From Mrakia gelida (taxonomy: Eukaryota; Basidiomycota; Tremellomycetes; Cystofilobasidiales; Mrakiaceae), in contig BRON01000005.1 of the NCBI GenBank assembly GCA_024345305.1, forward strand, positions 620,001 through 684,000: a stretch of DNA of 64,000 nt, in the 5' to 3' direction. Position 1 is the stretch's first letter, and each line of letters opens with the position of its first letter. The position numbers and the translations under genes are program-made. The notes below the pieces were generated by a model. It did not search any database and was not told where the DNA came from. It saw only the letters and a list, made by a program, of their open reading frames with translations. Positions 12,489-23,042 of this stretch are shown here, one piece after another.

Positions 12489-13973
12489 ATGTCGATTCCA
12501 AGATCGGCAGCTCAAGAGGGGACCCTGGAAGCGTCAACGGCGACGACGATCGACCTCTCCTCCCTCTCCTCCTCCCTTCCTTCCCTCGACTCTTCCTCCC
12601 TTCTTGGGTCCGATTCTGCACTCGGGCTGCCTCATGATGGCGTTCTCGCAGGTGAGAATTATCTCTGACCTCTCTTCAAGGCGAAGAGAAGGGTGAGGAC
12701 GGCAGAGGAGGGGCTACATCGGGAGGACGAAGAGCGGAGCTCACTTTGCCATGCCGACCTCTCCCTCCCTTTCTTTCTCCCTCTTCTCTTCTTCTACAGT
12801 CCCTCTCGAGGTCCTCGAACGAATCCTCCGATACACCTTCCTCCGCCGAACACCTCTCACTCCCACCTCGGACCCTTACCCTCTTCGAAACACGACCCAC
12901 CTCCTCCTCGTCTCCAAGGCCTTCCGCGAGCTCTGCCTCCCCTTCTTCTTCCAGCACCTCACCGTCGCTCGTCCTTCCGACTACGTCACCTTCTTCGATC
13001 CCCAGAAGGGGATCTTCGTCGTAGGGGAGGAAGGGAGGAGGAGATGGAGCTACGTCGAGGCTCTGTGCTTCGGATGGAAGGTCCATCCTCCTTCCGTCTT
13101 CCCTCGCGACGACGACGCGTCGTGGATCGCCCCTCTGCTCGCTCCTGTAGGGCATCGTCCTCGATCGGTCGCTTTTTTAGATAGAGAGGACGGTCAGGAA
13201 GACTTCGCGTCCACTCGATCCGATTCGAAAGCCATGGGACTGGCCCTCAAAGACAGTGGACGTCGAACTTCCGCTCTCGCGCAGATCGAAGCAGAGCTCG
13301 CCAACTCCCCCTACTTTCTGGGTGGCGGCCGTGATATGGAGGAATCGTCGGCGTCGGCGTTTGGAAGCCCGGTCCAGGCTGAGGTTGAGAGGCGTATCAG
13401 GGGGGAGACGGTGGCAGCCATCCAGGACGCGCGAGGAACCTTCTACGCCTCCCTTCTCGGATTCGAACCCGCTATACCCATCCTCTACTTCCAACTATCA
13501 GAATCCGTGGGTCACGTCCACCACCTCATCACCCTCACGCACAAGATGAACCCTCCTCCCATCTCCTGCCTCTCCTTCCATCACACGCCCTCCCTCACTC
13601 CCTCCTTCTCCACCGTCCGCTCTACCTACCTTCCGACGCTTCGTCGATGTATCCGACTCCGAATGGTTCGGCTCTTGGGATACCCGAGGATCCAGGTCTC
13701 TGCCTTCTTCAGTGGGATGTTCCTGTCGGCGGAGGCGGACGAGTGGTGTTTCGTTTTGGATGCGAGGGACAACGAGCTCTTTATACTTCGTGAAAAGGTG
13801 AGCTGCTTCCTTTCAATCTCGGATTGCGCTGGTGGTCACACTACTGACGTTCCTCTTCCCTTTTCTATCCACAGTTACTCGAGAACTATCAGGCAGCAGG
13901 ATCCAGTCGCTACCGTCGCGTCGACAAGTCGATGGAGTTGGAGTTGCTAGGGAAGAAGGGACCTGTGGGTTGA
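12489..13973 (+). CDS. F-box-like family protein, type A, copy A1
   Basis: The start at 12489 (MSIPRSAAQEG) gives a Ser-rich leader. A first intron (donor after GVLA at about 12650, acceptor at 12801) is followed by an F-box-like segment (VPLEVLERILRYTFLR, HLLLVSKAFRELCLPFFFQ, HLTVARPSDYVTFFDP). The long exon then reads through without a stop. A last intron at about 13798-13874 joins LFILREK to LLENYQAAGSSRYRRVDK, ending in GKKGPVG with stop 13971-13973. Two further type A copies lie at 38576-39990 (intact) and 21352-22808 (with an internal stop). F-box proteins usually link substrates to an SCF ubiquitin ligase through Skp1. That role is inferred from the N-terminal motif alone; the rest of the protein is unknown. 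This copy has no type B partner. Confidence 0.7.
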
Positions 13974-14312
13974 GAGATTGCGTGCTGGAGTTTGGTATGG
14001 ATGGGTTGGTAGTACTCTAGCTATTTGGGATGAGTGAGGTCGACCAGTCATTGAACTCGTTCGCGAGAGAGTCGGCGAAAGAAGAAGCTCGAGAGTCCAG
14101 TCGACGCGACTCAGTTGAGGCGGAGTTCAGAGAAGATTTTCTTGGCCAAACATGCTGGTGGAACTCGAGCTACTCGAACAGACTCTTCACGAGCGAAGAG
14201 ATCTCGTGCGAAAACCTTCTCAGACCAGACTTTGACGCGCAGAAGGTGAGAACGAGTTCGCCTTCAAACTTCGAGACGCGTTTGACCTCCAACTCCCTTC
14301 CCTCTCTCAAAG
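13974..14312. other. Spacer upstream of POLD2
   Basis: 339 bp between two plus-strand genes. It holds the 3' end of A1 and the promoter of the polymerase gene, including one ACGCGT at about 14278, within 40 bp of the start. No gene was seen. Confidence 0.4.
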
Positions 14313-16690
14313 ATGGCCGCTCCCACCGCTGCCTTTCGCCCTGAATCTTCCTTCTCCCCTCTTCCCGAGCTGGCCAAAGGGTTCATGCTGAAGGGGATTA
14401 CTCGAAACTACAACCACCAGTACGCCAACATGTACTTTTCTCGCCTCTCTGAGCTCTCTCGTCCAGTCAAGCAACGCGCGAAGTCAAAGTGGGAGCATGC
14501 TAAAGGTCAGTTCCAGAGCTCTTTGGCAGAGGTGATCCTCGACTCAGCGGATGGCAGAGGCTCGAGGGAGCTGTAGGGAGGCTTGAGTCAAGCTCGCTGG
14601 ATGTATAGAGGGAGTCAGAGGAGGAAGGAAGGAACCGATGAAGCTCGAGCTGACCATTCTTCTCCTTCCCTTCCTCCCTTCGCCCTTCTTCGCCCTTCGA
14701 TCTCATCCAGGGAACCCTAAGCTCGTAGACCGAGTGCTCGACGTTCAGCCTGAAATTCTCTGCTACATCTACGGTACCATCTACATGGACATGCCTCTCA
14801 AACCCAACGTGCTCGAAGACATCAGCAAAGATGTGAGCTCGACCTTTCTCCTTCTCCTCCTTCTCCTTCCCCTCCTCCCTCTCTCTCTATCTCTTCTTCT
14901 CGAGCTGACCCCAGAACTGCTTTCAACCGCGATGGTACAGAAATGGATCACTGCTCCTCCACCCCGAGCCAAGTACTTCTCGGACGACGATGAGATCCTG
15001 CTTGAGGACGATAGTGGAAGGGTCAAGCTCGTGGGAGACAGGATCAAGAACCTCAACCTCGTCACTGGTCAGTCTCAGCTCGCCTTCTCGACGTCTGTGC
15101 GCTCGAGCTAACCCTGTGTATGCATATCTGACTGCAGGAGTCATCGTCGCCGTGCTGGGCTACGAGACGAAGCAGGGAGACTTCGAGGTCGTCGACCTCT
15201 GCTTTGGAGGGATCCCTCCTCACGCCGAACCCTCGTCGGTTGCTTCCTCCTCGAAGCAGAAGCTGGATGATATGGACGTCGATGACGGTGAGTCTCGATT
15301 ATTCTCGTCTGTTTCCGCATCAGAGTCTGTGGTCGAAGGAGTGGGGAATCTTGGGGACGGAAGAAGGGAATGGGAGATCGAGCTCGAGCTGACCTCTCGA
15401 CGCGACTTCCTTCCTTTCCAGACTCGACCTCGTCCGAACCTGGTTCCTGGGTCGCCATTCTCTCTGGACTCGACATCACTGGAGGTTCCGAGCAGGCCTC
15501 AGACTTGAGGACGTCGATGATGATCGAGTGGTTGATGGGCGAGATGGGAGAGGTCAGTTTCCCTTCGATCTTGGTCCTGCGGTTCGAACAAAGCTCGAGG
15601 CTCATCCCCTCGTTCCCTTTCCCCATTCGCTTCCAGAGCGACTCGCTAGGAGGGAAGGTCTCACGTCTGATCCTGGCTGGAAACTCGCTCTCGCGCCAAC
15701 TGAAAGCACCAGATCCCAAGAAATCAGTTCGTCCTCGTCTTCTCTCTCTTCTCGCTCCCTTCTCTCGTGCTCACCACCCACCTCACCTCTCCTTTTCCCG
15801 CTCGATCAGAAAGTCTACGGATACGACTCCTCCACCTACTCCACCCACCCTTTAACGACCTTCTCCTCGCTCTTCTCCTCCCTCTCAACGCTCCTCCCCA
15901 TTCACCTCCTCCCCGGCTCCTCAGACCCCTCCGGCACCACCCTCCCTCAACAACCCCTCCCCCGACTCATGTTCAAGGAACTCGCTTCGTCGTCTCAGTT
16001 CAAAACGCACACCAACCCTTGCTGGCTCGAAATCGGAGGGAAGAGCTTGCTCGCGACGAGCGGACAGAACCTCGACGACGTGTTCAAGTACGTGGAAGGA
16101 GAGGACGAGCTGAGGTTGGTGCTGGCTAAGAAGATGCTTGAGTGGAGGCACATGGCTCCTACGGCTCCTGATACCCTCTGTGAGTCTGTCTCGTGTTTGA
16201 GAGTGGGTGGAAGGACGAGAGTGAAACGAGGCTCGACGCGACGAGCTGACTTTCCTTCTTCGTTGCGCTTCGTTCTTCGACTCAGGGTGCCACCCCTTCG
16301 ACGAAACCGACCCTTTCATCCTCAAACACGCTCCAGACGTCTACATCGTCGGAAACCAACCGAGGTTCGAGACTGCTATCGTGAAAAGTGCGTAGTCTCC
16401 TCCATCCATCCTCTCCCTCCTGGTCCCACCCTTTGCTTCCCTTCCACTCTCCCCTCCCAACCAATCCATCCTCCTTCTCGTCACCACTCCGAAGCTGACC
16501 TCTCTCCCTTTTCGGTTTATTGTCTCTTCGTTTGTCTTCGACAGACAAGCAAGACCAACCCACCCGAATCATCCTCGTCCCTCGCTTCTCTCAAACGGGA
16601 ACCCTCGTGCTCGTGCACACCGAGACGCTCGAGACTCGAACGGTCGAGTTTGGATTTCCGGAAGGGGATGAGGTGAAGGTTGAGGAGTAG
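14313..16690 (+). CDS. POLD2: DNA polymerase delta small (B) subunit
   Basis: Regulatory subunit of replicative polymerase delta (POL31 in budding yeast, Cdc1 in fission yeast). It bridges the catalytic subunit to the third subunit during lagging-strand synthesis in the nucleus. The start at 14313 (MAAPTAAFRP) lies in a good context. Family signatures follow in order: QYANMYFSRLSELSRPVK in the N-terminal region, CYIYGTIYMDMPLKPNVL and the OB-fold part, WVAILSGLDITGG at the start of the phosphoesterase-like fold, ANPCWLEIGG-like text (here TNPCWLEIGGKSLLATSG), and HPFDETDPFILKHAPDVY with VGNQPRFET near the C-terminus. As in the family, the phosphoesterase fold is expected to be catalytically inactive. 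Eight or so short introns carry the gctgac branch site. Stop at 16688-16690. Confidence 0.93.
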
Positions 16691-17303
16691 GCTGGGTTAG
16701 CTCGGAGTTCGCTTTGGACGGACGAGGGACGATCTCGATGAGTTGGTCGTTCGCGCGTTTTTTTATCTTGCTTCGATTCGTCTCGCTCTTGTTTTCGATC
16801 GAAAGAAGGATGATGGGATCGCGAGGAGAAGAAAGGTAAAGAATCACGAGGTAGGGTAGAGTAGGTTGGATTCGAGGTTGGTCGTTCGTCTGAGGTTTCC
16901 CGAACTCTGTGGAAGAAGGAAGGAGGGAGTCAGCAAGGAGTCGAGATCGAGCGAAGACGCGTCGAGTGGAAAGAGAGAGACAGACTCACTCGAGGAGGTC
17001 TCGTTCGAAAGATGAGGGCGTCGTCCACTTGTCGATGATGTGCTTGAGGTATCCGAAGCGATCTGCAGAGGATGAGGAACGAGCGTCAGTGACGGGAGAG
17101 AAGGAGACGCGTCGAGAAACCAGAGCAGATTGAGTGCTCACGTGAGACTTGATGGCGGGGAGGAAGACCAGGTTTGAGAGTTGAACGATGAGTGAGAGCC
17201 AGTCTTGAAGCCATCTGAAGGACGAGGAAATGGAAGGAAAAGGAGTCAGCGGCTCGAGCGAGGTCAAAAGGTCGAAAAGCAGACGAGGTCGCGATGCTCA
17301 CCC
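16691..17303 (-). other. 3' region of the BTB1 gene with untranslated spliced exons
   Basis: On the minus strand, directly after the BTB1 stop codon, an intron donor (GG followed by gtgagc) is followed by two exon-like blocks. These lie at about 17217-17142 and 17064-16990 and have ctgac branch sites and cag acceptors. They look like 3' UTR exons of BTB1. They have open reading frames but lie behind a conserved stop. The POLD2 3' end lies at the left border. Confidence 0.4.
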
Positions 17304-18107
17304 TTAGAACTCGAAATGGCGCGCCGCATCGTCCCAGGTGTAGCCCACCCCCATATGAACAGCACTCGAAACGTCGCAAAAGCTTTTGATCGTTGAAGCC
17401 GACAGCGTGTTGAGGACCTCGTCGCTGAGGTCTCCCAGACCGAGATATCGAGTTCTCTCCGCGGCGACGTAGTTCCAAGGTTTGCGAGACTTGTCGTTGA
17501 GCTGGACGAGGTTCTTCGAGAACAGCTTCAGGCAACCTCGAGCCAGTAGGAGGTGGTCTTGTTGGCAGGCAAGAGCCCACGTTTCGATGAGAGAGGGAAA
17601 CATGTGAGGTGCGTGATGGCCTGGCGGAACGAAGTCGTCCTCAAGGATCACGTCCGCGATGTAGGCGTGGGAAGCGTTGCGAGAGAGGTTTTCGGCTCCG
17701 TATTTGTTGGAGAGTGTGAGGATGGTTTTGACCGACGGCCAGGCGTCCGGGTGATCGACTTCGAGTGGTGTCCAACCGAGGACGGCTCGAAGAAAAGCGC
17801 TGAGATCCTCCGCCTTGTCCTCGAGCTTGATGTCCGGTGGGGACGATGAGGGTTGGTTGGAAGGAGGTTGAGGGATAGCTAGCATGTCTCGGAAGACTGT
17901 CGACGCTGCTTGAAGGTAGAACTTGTGGAGGCGAAAGAGGACGTCGTCTTGAGATTGCAGAACGACGTCGCCTTCGGGGTCGTTGAAGTCGTCGGAGTAG
18001 GTAGGTGAGGTGGAAGTGGAAGTGGAAGTGGATGACTCGTCTTTGGAAGTAGAGGATCCTGCCGTCTTTCGCTTCTTGGATGAGGAGGAGGAGGGATCTT
18101 GGGACAT
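17304..18107 (-). CDS. BTB/POZ-like protein, copy BTB1
   Basis: Uninterrupted reading frame of 267 residues starting at 18107 (MSQDPSSSSSKKRK). The lysine/serine-rich leader is followed by a BTB-type core: DDFNDPEGDVVLQSQDDV, then LFRLHKFYLQAASTVFRDML, the usual 'material matching the interior' start of fungal BTB domains. A helical C-terminal half follows (LIETWALACQQDHLLLARG). The last residues, YTWDDAARHFEF, are shared with the paralogue at 42925-43773 (YSWYDAAREFTF), which supports this stop as the real end. BTB domains dimerise and often bind cullin-3; the substrate is unknown. It is head-to-head with the Med1-like gene (435 bp apart). The (TS)n run at about residues 27-34 comes from a short GGAAGT repeat at 18008-18031. 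Confidence 0.75.
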   Translation of the reverse strand: MSQDPSSSSSKKRKTAGSSTSKDESSTSTSTSTSPTYSDDFNDPEGDVVLQSQDDVLFRLHKFYLQAASTVFRDMLAIPQPPSNQPSSSPPDIKLEDKAEDLSAFLRAVLGWTPLEVDHPDAWPSVKTILTLSNKYGAENLSRNASHAYIADVILEDDFVPPGHHAPHMFPSLIETWALACQQDHLLLARGCLKLFSKNLVQLNDKSRKPWNYVAAERTRYLGLGDLSDEVLNTLSASTIKSFCDVSSAVHMGVGYTWDDAARHFEF

Positions 18108-18542
18108 GGCGAAGGGGAGGGAGGGAGTGGAAGAGGCGGGGCGGTCTGTTCAAGAGCGTCGAGGGAAACGGTCAGCGAGAGCTGAGGAACGGCAGGAAAA
18201 AGAGGTCTCACTATACTACGAGTTGAAGGCGACCAAGAGAGGTTTGTTGATCCAGTTGAGGTTCGAGGGAAGGCTGAGGAACGCGACGGAGAACGGAGGG
18301 AGGAAGGAGAGGTCGGCTTGGATTCCTCCTCCCCCAGACCTCCTCGGGAGTTCAAACTTGCTCGAAAACGCACCTGAGAGTCGGAGGAGGTGTCGTATAT
18401 CGTGAGCTAGTGGATCTGGAGCTGATATCCTCGAGAGCTGGGTCGAGTGGTTGATGGTTTGCGGCCAACGTCGAAAACGAAACGAGCTCACCTCTTTCTC
18501 CTTCCTTCGCTCCTTGCCTTCGCCAACGCTCACTCCCGAAGG
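18108..18542. promoter_or_regulatory. Divergent promoter, BTB1 / Med1-like
   Basis: 435 bp between opposite starts. On the plus strand the last 60 bases before 18543 are pyrimidine-rich. No gene was seen. Confidence 0.45.
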
Positions 18543-21017
18543 ATGGCCCAATCTTCTACGCTCCTCTCTACCCTTCACGGTCTATCCGAGTCCCTCAAGC
18601 ATTCTCATCCTGCGATCCAACCCGTCTCGGCTTCCCTCCTGAACGCTTACGGACCTGGTTCGTCGACGAATTCAGGGGAGGAGGAACCTCAGCCGTTGAC
18701 GAGGGAATCCGTCCAAACAGCTCTCTCCGGGATGAGAGAAGTTCTAGAAAAGTTCAAGGGGGTGTGGGAAGAAGGGGGGGAAGATGCTAGAGTAAGGGGA
18801 GCAGGGAAGATGAAGGAATGGTCAGTCCTCAAGCTCGAGATGCGAGAGAGGGAAGGGGAGGGGAGGGAGGAACGAGGTCAACCATGTTCGAGTCGTCTTC
18901 CTCCTCTTCCCCCTCCTTCTGAACCTCTTCTCGTCACTTCAACATACTCCTCCCCACTCGAGCTCGTTCTGACCGTTCTCTCGCCCTCTTGTCTACCCTC
19001 CAGGGCCTCCTACACGGCTCCTCTTCTCTCCCTCGCTCCCACCCTCCATCATCTCTCGACCTCCCTCACCGTCCCATCCTCTCCCACCAACCCGCTCTTC
19101 CCATCCCCAACCCCGACACCCTTCGCCATACCTCCCTATACCAAACCTGCAGCTCTCCTCGAACGAACGGCTACCTCCCTCGGTCTTGAAGTCTTCAAGG
19201 AAACCAACGAAGACAACACTCAAAACACCTTCGCTTCCTTACCCGACTCCTCCTCGTCGTCTCTTCCCGTCTCCATCACCACCACGGAAGTTCTCGTCCT
19301 TGGAGGAAAAGCTCTTTCCATAGAGCTGGAGCTTGTCGAGTCGTCGAACGACCAGGACAACTGGACTCTCGCCAAGATCAGGTCCTCCATCACTCTCGAA
19401 GGGGACAACTCTCCGCTCGAGCACGTCGACGCTCTCCTCGAGCCAGGACTCAGGAGGCTGCTGGAGCTGATGAGACCTCTGAAGGAAGGAGAGGAGAAGC
19501 TGGACGAGCTGGTAGCTGGAGAGACGCGGGAGTTGAGAGCTGCGAGGGAGCTGAAGGAGTTTGAGCGAAGGTTGAGGGAGGTCGTTCGCTTGGAGGCTGG
19601 AGGGAAGGAAGGGAACTTGTTCTCGAAGGGAGAGGAGATCCGAAAGGAGGTGGATGGCTGGCTTCAGTCCAAAGGGTGCGATTCGTCGAACTGGTGAGTC
19701 TTTCTTCCTCCGTCGTTCGCGTCGAATCGAGGCTTCCCTCGACTGACTTTCTGCTCTTTTCCGCAACAGCTCAATCACTCCCTCGCCCGATCCTTACCCC
19801 TCCTACCTCATCTCTCCATCTATCTCGACTTCTCCGAGAGCCGCTGCCCACAAGCAAGTTGTCCACCTCGTCCCGACTCCCTCAACCTCCCTCCCTCCTC
19901 GCCGTCTCCCTTCGGAACTCCTCGCCTTGACGGTCGACGATCAAGACGCGTCACCAACGTGGGGATGGGAAGCTGTCTTTGAACCAGCTCTGGTCGTCGG
20001 GGTCAGAGGCAGTAGCAACAGCTGGGGAAAGACCTTGGTGAGTTCAAAGGCGAGAAAGGGGAGTCGAGAGGTAGATCCGAAGACTGATGCTCCTCGTCGC
20101 GTCTCGTCTTCGTCCTTTCTCTTCAGCTCCAACAAGCCCGCTCTCTCTCCTCCCCTCTCCCCGAGCACCTTACTCCTTCAGTGGACTGGGATCCCTCGAG
20201 CTTGGGAACGGAAGGACTCAGTCAGAGGTGGTCGTTCGCTGAAACACCATCGACAGAGGGTGTTGCGATTTCGCGGGTCGGGTTGAGTGGAGTCGAGGAG
20301 GCTGGGAAGATCATCGAGGTAAGCTCCCATCCACCGCCTCGTCAAGCTGGTCTCCCACTGACGATCTCTTCCCGTTTCTCATCGCAGTGGGCTCGCGCCT
20401 GGTCCTCTCTCAACGAATTCTGGCTCGGCGTCTTCGACTCTCCTTCTTCCTCCTCCTCGTCCGCCTCTCAGGACGACTCGTCAGCTCTGGATCTAGATGA
20501 TCTCGACTCTTTTTTCCTCGGTGAGTCTCTTCTCAGCGTCTTCCCTTCCGTCTTCTGAATTCCAAACTGATCTCGTCGCGTCGCTCGCGCCTCCACAGCT
20601 CCTCCCTCCAACCTCCCCATCACCCTCCACCTCATCCTCCCAACCCCCTCAAACACAACATCTCACCTCCCATCCATTCTCCTCTCCCTCCCTCACCCTA
20701 CCTTCCCTCTCGCAAGCCTCGAAATCACCATCTCGCCCTCGCTCGCTGGACCTCTTTCGATCTCGCTTTCCTCACCCTCTTCAGGATCAACGCCGATCGA
20801 GGAGGCGAGACTCGCTGCTCTGGGGAAGAAGATTGGAGGCTGGGGTCAGGGAGTGGTGAAGTGGGTTGTGGAGAGGTTGGGTGAGAAGGAGAACGGTGCG
20901 ACGGACGTGGTTGGGAGTGCGGAAGCGAAGAGGAAGAGGGAGGAGAGTAGCGGCGAGGAGGGTGGTGCTGTTGATGAGGGTGGGGAGGAGGAGGAAAGGA
21001 AGAGGGTGAAGATCTGA
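18543..21017 (+). CDS. Probable Mediator complex subunit 1 (Med1-like)
   Basis: It starts at 18543 (MAQSSTLLSTLHG). Exon 1 ends at GKMKEW (donor gtcagt at about 18822) and joins ASYTAPLLSLAPTLHHL. The middle section has the pattern expected of a Med1 domain: a conserved helix (ALLERTATSLGLEVF), a strand where the protein describes a stored form (TTTEVLVLGGKALSIELEL), then KIRSSITLEGDNSPLEHVDA and a following helical block. A later segment (VVHLVPTPSTSLPP) resembles the second half of fungal Med1 proteins. The C-terminus is acidic and lysine-rich (KRKREESSGEEGG) and ends at the TGA at 21015-21017. Med1 would place it in the Mediator middle module, linking activators to RNA polymerase II. The assignment rests on motif order, not on catalytic residues, so it is moderate. 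Confidence 0.55.
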
Positions 21018-21351
21018 ATGAGCCTCTCGACTCGATGCCGAATCGGGCTTGCGGATGGGAAGACGCGACGAGAGAGAGGGAGGACGCGACTTACGAAAAA
21101 AGAGCAAGAGCTGGAAGCCTCGGTTTTTGGGTTGTTCTCGCTTGACGAAAGCGTCTCAAGATAGGTTGTGTTGGCACGTAGAAGGTTCGAAAAGAGGACT
21201 TGGGATCCGCCTCCTCGATTGATTTGACGCGTCGTCGTCCTTCTCGACTTCTCGTCCACGCCTTTCGATACGTCAACGAAGGAGCTTTGATCTTGAAACT
21301 CGATGAGCTGCTACAGACTAACGACCCAAACGCCCACCCCTCCCACTGCCA
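21018..21351. other. Tail-to-tail spacer, Med1-like / F-box-like A3
   Basis: 334 bp between the 3' ends of two converging genes. It contains one GACGCGTC at about 21226. No gene was seen. Confidence 0.4.
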
Positions 21352-22808
21352 CTAATCCTCGGCGCTCGCAACAGGTTCCTCGACCTTCTCTCCTCGCAAC
21401 ACCGCCTGCTCCTCCTTTGTGAGTTCTCGAAAGCTTCTCGAGGAGACGTAGATGGGGCAGAACTGGAAGCGAACGTGTTTTGACGAGGAATTCAGCGATT
21501 GTTCGACGACGAGAAAGCAAAAAGCTGGGAAGACTCACCTCCTGTGGAACCAGAGCAAGCCTGTCGTCGTCGATCTGCAACGTGTCGATGAGATATCGCC
21601 ATGATCCCCCCCCCTCCGTCTCTTCCTCCAGGAGCTAATCGAGGAGTACCGGACGACGATCCAGGGGGTATCCGACGAGGCGGATGTCGAAGTATCGAAT
21701 CCGTCGTCGAAGCCTCCGGATCATGTCCGGGTAAGGTTCGAGGTCGCGAAGGGAGGAGGGACGTCGATGAAGGTAGATGACGGCGACGTGAGGTTCGGGT
21801 CCTGTGAGCATGCCTATGAGGCGAAGGATGTGGAGATGATGCTCCGAAAAGGTGAAGCCGAAATGCAGAGGATGGTCCTTCTCGGCGGTTGGAGCGAGCT
21901 GTCGATGGAACGCGTTTCGAGCGTTGAGGATCTCGATCAACGCCTCGTTGACGATCCTGCTTTGGACCTCCGTCTGCACGTCGGCCTCGAAGTTGTCCTC
22001 CGTCCACTGCTCGAGGTCGCGATCTCCGTTGAGGAAGTAGAGGGAGAGTTCGTACTGAACGGTCAGGTGAGCAAGAGTGCGAGTTCGGATGCTCTCGTCG
22101 TGGATGGCCTGGCGAAGTACAGGGAGGTCTTTGGGTTCCACCGAGGGGGAGCAGACTTCCTTGTCGAAGAAGGCGATGAGTTCGAGGCTGGCGGCATGGG
22201 AAGGGAGGAGTGGAACGATCCAGGACGGGTGGTCGTCGGTGGGAAAGTGGGAGGGAGGTTCGACGTCGAATCCGATACCGAGAGCCTTGACGAAGCTCCA
22301 TCTTCTCCTTCCTTCCTCTCCTACGACGAACATCCCCTTCTGGGGATCGAAGAAGGTGACGTAGTCGGAGGGACGAGTGATGGTGAGGTGCTGGAAGAAG
22401 AAGGGGAGGCAGAGCTCGCTGAAGGCTTTGGAGACGAGGAGGAGATGGGTGGTTCCACGGAGAGGGTAAGGATCCGAGGTGGGTGAGAGGATGGTTCGTC
22501 GGAGGAAGGTGTATCGAAGGATTCGTTCGAGAACCTCGAGAGGGACTGCAGAAGAAGAGATAAGAGAGGAAGAAGAGGAGGAAAGGGTGAGCGATCCTGC
22601 TTGCGAGATGAGCTCGAACCCCTCCTTCCTACTGCTCTCTCTTAACCATCCCTCCCGAACGAGGTGAAAGTATAGACACCAGGAGAAGATTCTCACTAGA
22701 AAGGACTGTTCCATAGTTATGAGCGAGTTCGGACGTGGTTCCTGAAGCTGTGGAGGAGTCGAGAGGAGGAGGAGGGGAGGAGCGAAGGGAGGACTCAGAA
22801 AGGTTCAT
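21352..22808 (-). pseudogene. F-box-like family, type A copy A3, with an in-frame TAG
   Basis: It starts at 22808 (MNLSESSLRSSPPPPLD), then an intron, then the F-box-like start VPLEVLERILRYTFLR and a long open exon. At 21635-21637 a TAG interrupts the frame after RRPVLLD. The same frame continues open (LLEEETEGG, IDDDRLALVPQE) to a normal donor. A final exon ends EEPVASAED with TAG at 21352-21354. Sequence beyond the stop still aligns with intact copy A2 (SEDRLFVLHEK), so this is one nonsense change, not wholesale decay. A GT...AG segment of 75 nt in phase 0 (21575-21649) exactly covers the stop and could be spliced out. Options are a recent pseudogene, a protein shortened by about 60 residues, or intronisation. 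The nearby run of nine C is not a frameshift. Confidence 0.6.
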
Positions 22809-23042
22809 GATGGTGCTGCTTTGGAGGGGCTTCGAGCGAAAAGCTGAGAAAGAACGACGCTTGAGGATGGAGGGAACCTTGTAGATGAGGTCGGACTGGA
22901 CGTTTGGGGGAAGAAAGTTGTTCTTGCGAATGTCGTGGTCGTGGCGAAAAAAGAGGAAGCGAGGAAGAGCCGGAGTCGAGTCGATTTCGTCGAGGGCGGC
23001 CCTCCTCCGCTACCGACTCCCACCCAGCCTCCCAACTCGGAT
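22809..23042. promoter_or_regulatory. Bidirectional promoter of A/B cassette 1
   Basis: 234 bp between the type A start (22808, minus) and the type B start (23043, plus). By eye it aligns along its whole length with 38340-38575 in reverse orientation. The longest shared block is the roughly 35 bp around 22875-22910 that reads ACGTCCAGTCCGACCTCAT on the minus strand. A second shared block is CGCCACGACCACGAC. Confidence 0.65.

Noticed and set aside
21606..21614. Frameshift in the nine-base C run of the A3 gene
   Set aside because: Counting codons through the run shows that the frame before it and the conserved frame after it are the same; only the nearby TAG is a lesion.
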